A stretch of 64,000 bases of DNA from JARBUG01 sp035628915 (GCA_035628915.1 DASPIW010000052.1:62001-126000), one strand, 5' to 3'. Positions 51,286 to 59,250 are shown, counted from the first letter of the stretch. The notes: a model not told the origin generated them from the letters alone. A program made the numbers and translations.

Positions 51286-51753
51286 CGATCCTGGCAACAA
51301 CTCGTGAATGCCGACGGTTACGTAATAATGCGGGCCTTCGATGCGGGAATGGGAACGGGGTTTTTTCCACGGAAGGCGCGGAAGGGGACACGGAGTCGTG
51401 GCAGTGGAAGTGGGAAGGTGATATGGCCCCGGATTGGGCTGGAGGCGCTGATTTGGGAAAAACGTGGATGAAAAATACTGATGAAAGATGTTTCCGGGCC
51501 ATGTCTGACCGCTCTTGCGGGATGTACTCTCTATTTTATAATTAAATATAGTATAAACTTCCCTTTACCGTAGCTTGCAGCCTGGAAATCGGCGCCATCC
51601 GAGGCCACTTCATTGTCCCATTCCGTGCCCTCCGCGCCTTCCGCGCACTCCGTGGCAAAATGCATCCATTACCTCACATAAGCAATCTTTAATTACATAA
51701 GCAACGCAGCGATACATCAGTTCTGTACCGCTGCGCCATACAAAGAACCCACA
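51286..51753. other. Gene-free stretch between LCP and JAMM genes, with AT-rich island
   Basis: About 470 bases with no gene. It holds the larger CACGGA-type repeat copy; inside that copy, 51520-51565 is a strikingly AT-rich island (TTTTATAATTAAATATAGTA and on) unlike the surrounding composition. Confidence 0.6.
51329..51677 (-). repeat. CACGGA-type dispersed intergenic repeat, 349-base copy
   Basis: In reverse orientation it repeats both ends of the 22085 copy: GTGAGGTAATGGATGCATTT at 51677 and AAGGCCCGCA near 51338, plus the internal block TTCCCACTTCCACTGCC. It is about 130 bases longer because of extra central sequence, including an AT-rich island. It has no coding capacity. Confidence 0.75.
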
Positions 51754-52233
51754 CTACATCTCTTGCTGACGCCCACCTGCTCCCCCACGCAGGTCGTGCC
51801 ACGTTCCACCCCCATCGTGAGGGGAATCCAGGAGCACATCGCGCACATTCCCGTCCTGAATCAAGAAGGCCTTCATCACAGCGGGACCGGCCAGCGAGAC
51901 GATCACCCTGATGGCGTCGGGATAGTGGACCGCAAGCCGGATGTCGTTAGCGGACGGTACAGCCGCCGCCGTGGGATGGGAGTGGTAAATGGCCACCAAT
52001 TCCTCCCCCGCCTCCGCCATGGTCCGCAAGACCCACTCCTGCTGCTCGGGATCGACTTCATAATAAATCGGGCTCCGCCGGATGTTGTCGGTGGCGTAGG
52101 CATGCAGAACCTGCGACCCCCTCCCGGTCAGAATGCCACAGGCCTCAAAGGGTTTCTCCTCCAGACAGTGCTCGAGGATTCGCTGGATCAGGTGCTGGCC
52201 GATTACCAGACGCCGCTGCGCCACCCTTTTCAC
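51754..52233 (-). CDS. JAMM/MPN+ metalloprotease (Mec-like), first copy
   Basis: The 159-residue protein has the full JAMM zinc set: Glu30 in PFEACGIL, His84-Ser-His86, then seven residues to Ser94 and Asp97 (HSHPTAAAVPSANDI). Prokaryotic relatives such as Mec remove residues from the C-terminus of sulfur-carrier or ubiquitin-like proteins. It is the last gene of a three-gene operon with a second JAMM protein and an E1-like enzyme. The GTG start has a modest ribosome site. Confidence 0.88.
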   Translation of the reverse strand: MKRVAQRRLVIGQHLIQRILEHCLEEKPFEACGILTGRGSQVLHAYATDNIRRSPIYYEVDPEQQEWVLRTMAEAGEELVAIYHSHPTAAAVPSANDIRLAVHYPDAIRVIVSLAGPAVMKAFLIQDGNVRDVLLDSPHDGGGTWHDLRGGAGGRQQEM

Positions 52234-52285
52234 CCCCGACGATCTTTGCGTTGCCCTGCCTTGCGGGTTACTATGCCGGCGACCG

Positions 52286-52810
52286 TCAGCGTATGTCGTC
52301 CGGCTCGGCGCTCCGCTGAACGGCAGCCCGCAGGTCTCGCCAGGTGCCCGGCAGCTCCTTCTGGATCACGACGGCGTGCTCGGTCACCTGCCGGTCGACG
52401 ATCTGCCAGGCCCGCACCACCGGGCGCCGGTGTGCGAGGGAGACAATCACGTAGAAAGCCTCGGGAAAGGTCGCCCCTTCGATATCGGTCAGCGAAGGAA
52501 CGGGATCGGTCTTGACGTGGGAATGGTAGATGCCGATGATCTCCTGCTTGTACGCCTGAATTTCGCGATGCGCCTGAATCAGCTGCCGCTCGTCGACCCG
52601 GTATAAGATCGGGCTGCGTTCGGCGTTATCCGTAGCAAGAGCCATCGTAACGTGGCCCCGGGCGCCGCCAAAGAGGCCGCAGGCTTCCAGGGGCCGCTCC
52701 TCCAGACACTGGTTGATCATCTTCCGATAGAGCACTTCCGGGATAAACAGCTTGCGGCGACCGGATAGCGCATTGCGCGTCGCTTTTTTCCTGCCGAACA
52801 GCGAGAACAA
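52286..52810 (-). CDS. JAMM/MPN+ metalloprotease (Mec-like), second copy
   Basis: The 174-residue protein has Glu42 (PLEACGLF) and the motif HSHVKTDPVPSLTDI with His96, His98, Ser106 and Asp109, so the active site is complete. It is about as similar to its neighbour (51754) as paralogues are: both share EACG, ATDN, RSPI and IYHSH. An N-terminal basic segment of 20 residues is extra. It stands between the E1-like gene and the first-copy gene. Confidence 0.88.
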   Translation of the reverse strand: MFSLFGRKKATRNALSGRRKLFIPEVLYRKMINQCLEERPLEACGLFGGARGHVTMALATDNAERSPILYRVDERQLIQAHREIQAYKQEIIGIYHSHVKTDPVPSLTDIEGATFPEAFYVIVSLAHRRPVVRAWQIVDRQVTEHAVVIQKELPGTWRDLRAAVQRSAEPDDIR

Positions 52811-52847
52811 CCAGCCGCCCCCTATGCCAGGCCGTATATCTGCAATG

Positions 52848-53681
52848 CTACCTGCGATAGCGCTCCCGACCGTGCATGTCGCATTCCAGCCGGTATTCCG
52901 TCAGCCGGGTAATGGTCGGATGCTCGCCGCAGATGGGGCACTTGGGGTTGCGATCCCACTCCACCGTGCGGAACTGGGCCTTGAGGCCTTCAAACATCAG
53001 CATCCGGCCAATGAGCGGCTCACCGATGCCCAAGAGCACTTTGAGCACTTCAAAGGCCTGCAGCGAGCCCATGACGCCCGCCAGCGCCCCCAGCACACCC
53101 GCCTCGGAGCAGGTGGGCACCGTACCGGGCGGCGGCGGCTCCGGGAAGATGCAGCGGTAACAAGGCCCTTCGTACGGCTTAATGGTCATCACCATGCCGT
53201 CGTACTTGAGAATTCCCGCCTCGACCAGGGGCTTGCGCACCATGACGCAGGCGTCGTTGAGCAGGTAGCGGGCCGGGAAATTGTCGACGCCGCCGACGAT
53301 TACATCATATTTGCTAACCAATTCTGCGGCGTTCTTTTCGCCCAGGCGGTCGTGATAGGGCTCCACGGTGATGCCGGGGTTAAGCGAGCGCATGCGTTCC
53401 GCCGCGGAGTGCACCTTGGGGCGGCCGACCGCCTGGGTATCGTGGAGCACCTGCCGCTGCAAGTTCGATGTGTCGACCACATCGCTGTCAATAATGCCGA
53501 TACGGCCAATCCCGGCAGCCGCCAGGTAGAGCGCCACAGGCGAGCCGAGGCCGCCGGCGCCGACCACCAGGACGCTGGATTGTTTCAGCTGCATCTGGCC
53601 GCGGCCGCCCACTTCCGGCAGCAGGATATGTCGCGAATAGCGCTGGATCTCCTCATCTGTCAGTCGGGTGGAGAAGGACAC
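52848..53681 (-). CDS. MoeB/ThiF-family E1-like adenylyltransferase
   Basis: E1-like enzymes adenylate the C-terminal glycine of ThiS, MoaD or ubiquitin-like proteins. The 277-residue protein opens RYSRHILLPEVG, has the nucleotide loop VGAGGLGSPVALYLA, NLQRQVLHD with the arginine finger, a conserved cysteine in TVPTCSEAGVLG, and zinc pairs CYRC and CPIC. There is no rhodanese domain. It heads an operon with two JAMM proteases, but no carrier protein gene is adjacent. Confidence 0.92.
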   Translation of the reverse strand: MSFSTRLTDEEIQRYSRHILLPEVGGRGQMQLKQSSVLVVGAGGLGSPVALYLAAAGIGRIGIIDSDVVDTSNLQRQVLHDTQAVGRPKVHSAAERMRSLNPGITVEPYHDRLGEKNAAELVSKYDVIVGGVDNFPARYLLNDACVMVRKPLVEAGILKYDGMVMTIKPYEGPCYRCIFPEPPPPGTVPTCSEAGVLGALAGVMGSLQAFEVLKVLLGIGEPLIGRMLMFEGLKAQFRTVEWDRNPKCPICGEHPTITRLTEYRLECDMHGRERYRR

Positions 53682-53877
53682 GTGAGCACCCCGCTTGTCC
53701 GTCCGAAAAGTGCATTCTTATCTAGTCAATGGTACAGGGGCGCGGTAATCGTGTCAACTCAGGCTGCGCCGCCTATTTCGCCTCCGGAGAGATTTGCCCG
53801 CTCCTACCATCCATCGTCAGAAAACTCCGTTAGAATAAACGGAAGGGCTGATGACAGAGTAACGGGGAGGGGCCGCC

Positions 53878-54570
53878 GTGGCGAATGCGTTGAAGCTGTC
53901 CGCTCTGCACTGGGCGCACGCCTCCGTCCGGGGGATCCGGATTCAGATTCCTTGGGACAGCAATTATCCGCAATATGGCAAGTACCACTATGCGTTTGCG
54001 AAAGGCACGCTCCGCCAGATTCTCGCATTCACGGAAGAAAACTGCCCCTATAGCGATCGGATCGGGATCCAAGACTGGATGAAAGGTGGCAACCCCACCG
54101 ACCTGCATACGGGCATCGACTGCAACGGCTTCGTCTATCGGGTGCTGGACGAGGCCTGTCGTATGACGGGCGCCCGCCCTCTGGTGCAGACCATGGGCAC
54201 CACGTGCGAGTACACGTCGATTGAGGCGCTGATGGCGGGGCAGGTGGTGGTGCGGGCCCGTGACGTGCAGCCCGGCGACACCATCAAATTCAACAAGGGC
54301 TGGCACAGCGGCGTCATCATCGAGACCGTGTACGACCACCGGGGCGAACTGATCGAGATCTGGTACGCCCACGCCAGCTTTACCCGGGGGCCGCACATCG
54401 GCCACATCGTCGTCGGCGACCCGGACGCTCCGCTTACAGACGGCGCGCAAAACTGGATCGACGACATGTGGGACTGGCTGCGCGATAACAACATCCGCGA
54501 CCGGTATTTCACGTCGGTTCACTATCCTGAAGGCAACGATGCCTTCGCGGGGAGCGTGAACCATGTTTAG
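53878..54570 (+). CDS. NlpC/P60-like cysteine peptidase fold protein
   Basis: The 230-residue protein has TGIDCNGFVYRVLDEA with candidate catalytic Cys82 in the DCxGF context of NlpC/P60 enzymes, and a candidate histidine at 143 (WHSGVIIET), preceded by PGDTIKF as in that fold. There is no signal peptide, which is unusual for a cell-wall hydrolase, so it may act in the cytoplasm. The GTG start follows GGGGAGGGG. Its last eight bases overlap the recombinase gene. Confidence 0.65.
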   Translation: MANALKLSALHWAHASVRGIRIQIPWDSNYPQYGKYHYAFAKGTLRQILAFTEENCPYSDRIGIQDWMKGGNPTDLHTGIDCNGFVYRVLDEACRMTGARPLVQTMGTTCEYTSIEALMAGQVVVRARDVQPGDTIKFNKGWHSGVIIETVYDHRGELIEIWYAHASFTRGPHIGHIVVGDPDAPLTDGAQNWIDDMWDWLRDNNIRDRYFTSVHYPEGNDAFAGSVNHV

Positions 54571-56092
54571 CACGGCCCAAGTGGATGCCAACCGGGTGGC
54601 CGTCTACATCCGGTGGTCGACGGAAGAGCAGGGAAGCGGCACGACGCTGGAGGTGCAGCGGGACGCCTGCCGCCACTTCATCAAGAGCCAGGGGTGGGCG
54701 TTCCGGGACGACCTCGTGTTTGTGGATGACGGGTACTCGGGCGGGTCGCTGCGGCGCCCTGCCCTGGCAGCGCTGCGGTCTGCCGTCGGCGGGGGCCAGG
54801 TCTGTGCCGTGGTGGTCTACAAGCTGGACCGGCTGTCCCGCAACCTGATGGACTGCGTCAACCTGGTGCGGCAGGAGTGGTCCGGAGTTGCCCTCTTCTC
54901 CACCATGGAGCGGTTCGACACGCAAAGCTCCATCGGGCAGATGGTCTTCAACATTCTGGTCAGCTTCGCCGAGTTCGAGCGGAATCTGATCCGGGAGCGA
55001 ACGATGAGCGGCAAGCGGAAGCGCCGGGAACAGGGGCGCAATCCGGGCATGCAGTACCCTTACGGCTACCGTAAAGGCGTCGACGGTGGCTTCGCAATCG
55101 CGCCCGCCGAGGGTGAAGTTGTTCGGCAGGTCTTCGCCGAGTACCTGTCCGGCAGCGGATTGACTGCGATCAGCGACCGGCTGAACCGCCAGGGAATCAG
55201 CGCTCCCCGGGGCGGGCTGTGGCGCCGGGCGACGCTGCGGCTGATGCTGCAGAATCCGATCTACGCCGGCCACCTCCCCGGCGGCTATTACTCTTACGAT
55301 CAAGGCAGACAGAAGCGAGGGAAGGCGCCGGCCTTCCTCCTCCGTGGCGCAGTGCCTCCGCTGATCCGCCAGAGCGATTTCGACCGGGCGCAGAGCATCC
55401 GGGAGGACCGGGCGGAACAGAAGCGCTCGCCGGACCGGAGCAGTGACTACTTGCTGACTACGATCCTGCGCTGTGCGAAGTGCGGGGGGCCGATGAGCGG
55501 CCAGAACGGCAGCGATGGCCGCCGCTATTACAGGTGTGCAAACCAGAAGGATCTGAAGACGTGCGACAGCGGGATCATCCCCAAAGCGCTGATCGAACAG
55601 GAAGTCCTCCGGGCTGTCCGCGACCGGCTTTCCCCCGAAAACCTGCGCACCCACATCCGCAGTCTGGAGGAGCACCGGGAGCAGCACATTGCCGGGCGGC
55701 GCAGCGTAGTTGAGCAGCTGTCCGGGCGCCTGGCGGACCTGCAGATGAGGCGGGAGAAAGTCGATCTCGACTACCTGACCGGCGCGATGGAGGCCAGGCA
55801 GCACGGCCGCCTGATGGACCGCCTCGAGGCCGAGATTTCGAGCGTCGTCGATCAGCTCGAGCGAGCCAGAGCAGCCTGCACGGAGGCTGAACAGTCGTCG
55901 GTGGATCTGGCGCGGCTCCTTGCGCTGGCCGGCCAGATTGAAGATCTGGCAGCGCAGGACCCCATGACCATCCGGTCCATTCTCCGTCAGCTGGTGGCCA
56001 GTCTGACCGTCTACCGGGAGCGGGGCCGTCATGCATGCGCCCCCATCGACCTGACCATTGCGCACAACGTCGAGTTCCTGACCCGCACATGA
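54563..56092 (+). CDS. Large serine recombinase (resolvase/invertase N-domain, recombinase and zinc ribbon domains)
   Basis: The 509-residue protein has the resolvase domain with YIRWSTEEQ (catalytic Ser19), DDGYSGGSLRRPAL and YKLDRLSRN, then the recombinase domain (YPYGYRKG ... NPIYAGHL), a zinc ribbon (CAKCGGPMSG ... YYRCAN, CDSG), and a coiled-coil tail. All catalytic residues look intact. It overlaps the preceding gene, so the two are co-translated. No att repeats, phage or transfer genes are seen nearby. Confidence 0.9.
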   Translation: MFSTAQVDANRVAVYIRWSTEEQGSGTTLEVQRDACRHFIKSQGWAFRDDLVFVDDGYSGGSLRRPALAALRSAVGGGQVCAVVVYKLDRLSRNLMDCVNLVRQEWSGVALFSTMERFDTQSSIGQMVFNILVSFAEFERNLIRERTMSGKRKRREQGRNPGMQYPYGYRKGVDGGFAIAPAEGEVVRQVFAEYLSGSGLTAISDRLNRQGISAPRGGLWRRATLRLMLQNPIYAGHLPGGYYSYDQGRQKRGKAPAFLLRGAVPPLIRQSDFDRAQSIREDRAEQKRSPDRSSDYLLTTILRCAKCGGPMSGQNGSDGRRYYRCANQKDLKTCDSGIIPKALIEQEVLRAVRDRLSPENLRTHIRSLEEHREQHIAGRRSVVEQLSGRLADLQMRREKVDLDYLTGAMEARQHGRLMDRLEAEISSVVDQLERARAACTEAEQSSVDLARLLALAGQIEDLAAQDPMTIRSILRQLVASLTVYRERGRHACAPIDLTIAHNVEFLTRT

Positions 56093-56113
56093 TCACCCTG
56101 CACCGCCAAATGA

Positions 56114-56155
56114 CCTAAGGGGTCAGCACCCTGCCGGGCACCGACCCCCTAAGAC
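56114..56155. terminator. Hairpin between the convergent recombinase and cytochrome genes
   Basis: TAAGGGGTC pairs imperfectly with GACCCCCTAA, with inner CCC/GGG pairing. It sits between the two stops and may end both transcripts; the T-tract on the plus strand (ATTTT) follows after a few bases. Confidence 0.6.
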
Positions 56156-56174
56156 CATTTTCACGTGGGTCCGA

Positions 56175-57656
56175 CTACTTCACCACTTCAGCCTTGACCG
56201 TGCTCAGGTCCTTCTGAGCAGCCGTGAGGATCTGAGCGGCGTAATCGAAGTTGTGGGCGCCCATGGAGCCGTCAGCCTCGACGAAGAGGACGTTCGTCTT
56301 CGCGGTGTCGAACTTCAGCTTCAGGTCGGCGCTCATGGTCGTGCCGCCCTTGACTGCAGCTTCGATCGCGGCGATGTCCGCCTTCAGGGCGTTGATCTTG
56401 CCGGACGTCACTTCATGCCACATCTCAAGGTATCCGGCCCGGGCTTCCCGGGTGGACTCCTTGTGGCAGATCGTGCAGCCGTCGTCGCTGCCTTCAGCCA
56501 GGTTGGGATCGCCAGGGTTGACCACCTGCATCAGGTGGTTGTTGTTCGCCATATGGCACTCCTGGCAGGCGACTTCCTTGTGGAAGTTCTCCTTGGTGGC
56601 CTTGATGTCGCCGGCTGCGCCATAGCCCGCAAACATCTCCTTCATCGGATGATGCGGAGTAGCGCCGGGCTTCAGGCTGCCGCCCTCGGGAATGCTGCCG
56701 TTATGGCAGCTGGCGCACATGGTCTTCTCGTCGACAGCCTTGTTGAGGCTGTGCGGCCGGTGGCAGGTCACGCAGGAGATGGCCACGTACTCAGCGGTGG
56801 CGTCGTACACGAACTCCTCCTCGTGCTGCTTGGCCGAGTAGCCTTCCTGCGTGTGGCAAGCGTAGCAGGAGCCGCTGGCGTGGTCATTCGCCTTCAGGTC
56901 AGCAACGGCCTTCGGGCCGTGACCCGAAACGAGCCACTCGTTGAATGTCTTATGATGACCACGGTTGGCGGTAGCGGTGGTATCGATCGCCTTGGGAACC
57001 GTAACGCCCGTGAGCTCCGTCAGCTTGTTGGCCGGGGAGTAGCCGACGGGCCACCGGGTTCCGTCTGCCATCCGGAAGCCGCTGTTGTGGCACTGGCCAC
57101 ACACGTCGGCAGCAGGATTGACGATGATTTTGGAGATGTCGCCCTTGGCGGTGATGTGATCCCGGCCAGGACCATGGCAGGCTTCGCAGCCGATGCCAAA
57201 CTCGTCGGGCTCATTGCCCGTGCCGGTCTTGGGGGCGGGCGTCACATGGCAACCCATGCAGCGATCCTGCCAGACAGAGCCGGGTTCGTCGTAGTCGAAC
57301 CAGTAGCCCTCAACATGATTGTACTCATACTTCAGGAACTCGAGCTTGCCGGTAGCATGATCCTTGGCTAAGAAACGACCTCCGGACACTACGAAGTCTG
57401 CTTTCAGCAGTTCGGCCTTCTGCTCTTCGGTGGCCTTGTCAAAGCCGGGAATGTCGCTCGGTCCGTTGATCGGCAGGACCATGGCGGCGTGGTGCGATCC
57501 AGCCCAGGAGGACCAGCGGTCAGCGTGGCAGGCCAGGCAGGTCTGGGATCCGACGTACTCCGGCACCGCCTTCTTCTCTGCGACGACGACACCGGCAGCA
57601 AGGACCAAGACCAGCAGCATACCCAACAGCATCGCAATCTTCAGCGCCTTCTTCAT
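56175..57656 (-). CDS. Exported nine-haem c-type cytochrome
   Basis: The 493-residue protein has a signal peptide (about residues 1-26) and nine CxxCH haem sites (CLACH, CMGCH, CEACH, CGQCH, CYACH, CVTCH, CASCH, CQECH, CTICH). The N-terminus (YVGSQTCLACHADRWSSWAG) resembles cytochrome c554-type domains; many non-motif histidines may serve as distal ligands. It is probably an extracytoplasmic electron-transfer protein or a reductase of nitrogen or sulfur oxyanions, with no partner gene in view. GGAGGAGG precedes the ATG. CRP/FNR-like sites lie upstream. Confidence 0.88.
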   Translation of the reverse strand: MKKALKIAMLLGMLLVLVLAAGVVVAEKKAVPEYVGSQTCLACHADRWSSWAGSHHAAMVLPINGPSDIPGFDKATEEQKAELLKADFVVSGGRFLAKDHATGKLEFLKYEYNHVEGYWFDYDEPGSVWQDRCMGCHVTPAPKTGTGNEPDEFGIGCEACHGPGRDHITAKGDISKIIVNPAADVCGQCHNSGFRMADGTRWPVGYSPANKLTELTGVTVPKAIDTTATANRGHHKTFNEWLVSGHGPKAVADLKANDHASGSCYACHTQEGYSAKQHEEEFVYDATAEYVAISCVTCHRPHSLNKAVDEKTMCASCHNGSIPEGGSLKPGATPHHPMKEMFAGYGAAGDIKATKENFHKEVACQECHMANNNHLMQVVNPGDPNLAEGSDDGCTICHKESTREARAGYLEMWHEVTSGKINALKADIAAIEAAVKGGTTMSADLKLKFDTAKTNVLFVEADGSMGAHNFDYAAQILTAAQKDLSTVKAEVVK

Positions 57657-57744
57657 TTCTTAGCACCTCCTCCCTGGTACAAGATTATTTCCCAACCGTC
57701 GTCGTGAAACGGCGGAGATGGGCCCGGATGGAGGAACAGCGTCA

Positions 57745-57760
57745 TGTGACCCTTTTCACA
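57745..57760. promoter_or_regulatory. CRP/FNR-family operator, proximal
   Basis: TGTGACCCTTTTCACA is a perfect TGTGA-N6-TCACA site, 89 bases before the cytochrome start codon. It continues into AAACC, as does the second site. Confidence 0.65.
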
Positions 57761-57921
57761 AACCCGCATTACTCATATCTTACTCTCAGGTTTCTCAGGA
57801 ACCAACCCGTCAGAATTCAGAAAGGCGGCTGGCCATTATCAATTATCTCCCTGTTTCGTCACTTATCTCACTCTGGCGGGTCCTGGCGCACGATCTGTTC
57901 ACGGAGATACGGTACGGAGTA

Positions 57922-57937
57922 TGTGATCAACTTCACA
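57922..57937. promoter_or_regulatory. CRP/FNR-family operator, distal
   Basis: TGTGATCAACTTCACA has the same TGTGA-N6-TCACA form and the same flanks (A before, AACC after) as the site at 57745, 177 bases away. Confidence 0.65.
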
Positions 57938-58046
57938 AACCACTGCATGCCCCCGGCTCCGCTCCCATACCCTGCCAGTCTGATCCGGGAGGCGAACTGA
58001 TAATGACACGAAAGATCTAGCATGATGGCGAGAAGGCTCGTGCTCT

Positions 58047-58544
58047 GTGATGCGTCTATGGCGCCCCGCACCTCCCGCACGTTATCGGGATAGTGCTCTC
58101 GCCGCCCGGCACCGGGATGTCCTGTTTGACAATTGCATCTCCATCCACCATACGCCATTTTATGAAGGCCCCCGCCCCCGGGTAGTGCGGCTGGACGGCG
58201 TCGGGATCACGCTGGAAGGCCTGGAGATCCCGTTTGACATACCGCCCTTCATTCTGGGCGGGCGCACGCTCTGCCAGGTCCGCCCCCTGGCGGAAGCCAC
58301 CGGCGCCGACGTCGCCTGGGATGGCGACAGCGAGACCGTCAGTTTCACGCTGGGGGCCCGGTCGGCTAGCTGCCAAATTGGCTCCGAAATCGCCTACGTA
58401 AATGGCAGCCCGCGCCTGCTGGACGAGCCACCCATGCTGTACGACGACCACACGGTCGTGCCCCTGCGCTTCGTGGCCGAGGGGCTCGGCTTTACTGTCG
58501 CCTGGGACGGCGAGCGGTACATGGCCGATCTGCGCCGGCCGTAA
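58047..58544 (+). CDS. Copper-amine-oxidase N-terminal-like domain protein
   Basis: The frame from GTG at 58047 gives 165 residues. From about residue 45 it is a stalk-type copper amine oxidase N-terminal-like domain with two repeats (PPFILGGRTLCQVRPLAEAT and PPMLYDDHTVVPLRFVAEGL). No signal peptide is seen, so the true start may be elsewhere; GAAGG lies ten bases before the GTG. Function is unknown; these domains are often cell-surface modules. Two small genes follow closely. Confidence 0.65.
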   Translation: MMRLWRPAPPARYRDSALAARHRDVLFDNCISIHHTPFYEGPRPRVVRLDGVGITLEGLEIPFDIPPFILGGRTLCQVRPLAEATGADVAWDGDSETVSFTLGARSASCQIGSEIAYVNGSPRLLDEPPMLYDDHTVVPLRFVAEGLGFTVAWDGERYMADLRRP

Positions 58545-58557
58545 GGAGGGCACGCCT

Positions 58558-58836
58558 ATGACCGACAGACCGCCCGATAGCCGGAGCTGGCGCCCGGCAA
58601 CGGGTGAGGACCTCTGGCGCTGGTCCTGGCAGGGCCGGGGCCTGTTCGGCCGCTACGACGCGCCGGTGGTCCGGATTGTGGATGATCTGGGCCGCACGGT
58701 GGCCGTGGGACTGGTGGTGGCCTATGACATGACCGCACAGACCATCGCTCTCCTCGGCCCGGGCCGTCGGCCCGACTCCGGCATGTGGACCCTTTCTGCC
58801 ACGCCCGACCAGATCTGGATTGCGACTTTGGAGTGA
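58558..58836 (+). CDS. Small conserved-looking protein, unknown function
   Basis: The 92-residue protein starts at ATG with AAGGAGGG before it, 13 bases after the preceding stop. It has several tryptophans (WRPATGEDLWRWSW) and a beta-rich middle (VVRIVDDLGRTVAVGLVVAY). There is no membrane segment. I do not recognise a family. It is probably co-transcribed with the domain protein before it. Confidence 0.6.
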   Translation: MTDRPPDSRSWRPATGEDLWRWSWQGRGLFGRYDAPVVRIVDDLGRTVAVGLVVAYDMTAQTIALLGPGRRPDSGMWTLSATPDQIWIATLE

Positions 58837-58882
58837 CAGGATTTCCACCCCGTCAGGCGGAAATACTCGGTAGGAGTGCACT

Positions 58883-59221
58883 TTGGGCGATGGGGTGGAT
58901 TGGCAGATGCGCAACCTGGTCTCCATTCTGGTCCTTCTGGCCGCCGGCGTTCTGGGCTTTATCGTGCTGCTGCCCGTGCTGGGCATCATCATTGTGCTGA
59001 TCGTGGCCGTGATCGGCCTCTTCTTTGCGCTGCCGCTTCTGGCGCGGCTTCCCTGGTTCCGAAACCGGATCATCGTCCACCGGTTCGACGGCCGGACCCA
59101 TACCCGTTACGGCGGGGCGCCGCCCGAGGAGGAGCCGCCGCGCGTGCGGCTGGACCACGGCGACGTCATCGACGTGGAAGGCCGTGAACTGCCTGAGGGG
59201 AAAGCGGAAAAACGGGACTGA
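58883..59221 (+). CDS. Small membrane protein, unknown function
   Basis: The 112-residue protein has two tightly spaced hydrophobic segments (about residues 12-53) and a charged C-terminus with PPEEEPPRVRLDHGDVIDVE. Starts at TTG 58883 (after TAGGAG) or ATG 58907 (after GGGGTGG) are both plausible. No family recognised. Confidence 0.55.
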   Translation: MGDGVDWQMRNLVSILVLLAAGVLGFIVLLPVLGIIIVLIVAVIGLFFALPLLARLPWFRNRIIVHRFDGRTHTRYGGAPPEEEPPRVRLDHGDVIDVEGRELPEGKAEKRD

Positions 59222-59250
59222 ACCCGCCTGGGTTCAGCCCCGTTTTCTTT
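59212..59250. terminator. Bidirectional terminator between the small membrane gene and nadE
   Basis: TGAACCC pairs with GGGTTCA and outer ACGGG with CCCGT; T-runs follow on both strands. It serves two convergent genes. Confidence 0.75.

Larger units (their letters stand above)
57657..58046. other. Divergent intergenic region with two CRP/FNR-type sites
   Basis: About 390 bases without a gene. The notable content is the pair of TGTGA-N6-TCACA sites at 57745 and 57922; the rest has no clear gene or hairpin. Confidence 0.7.
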
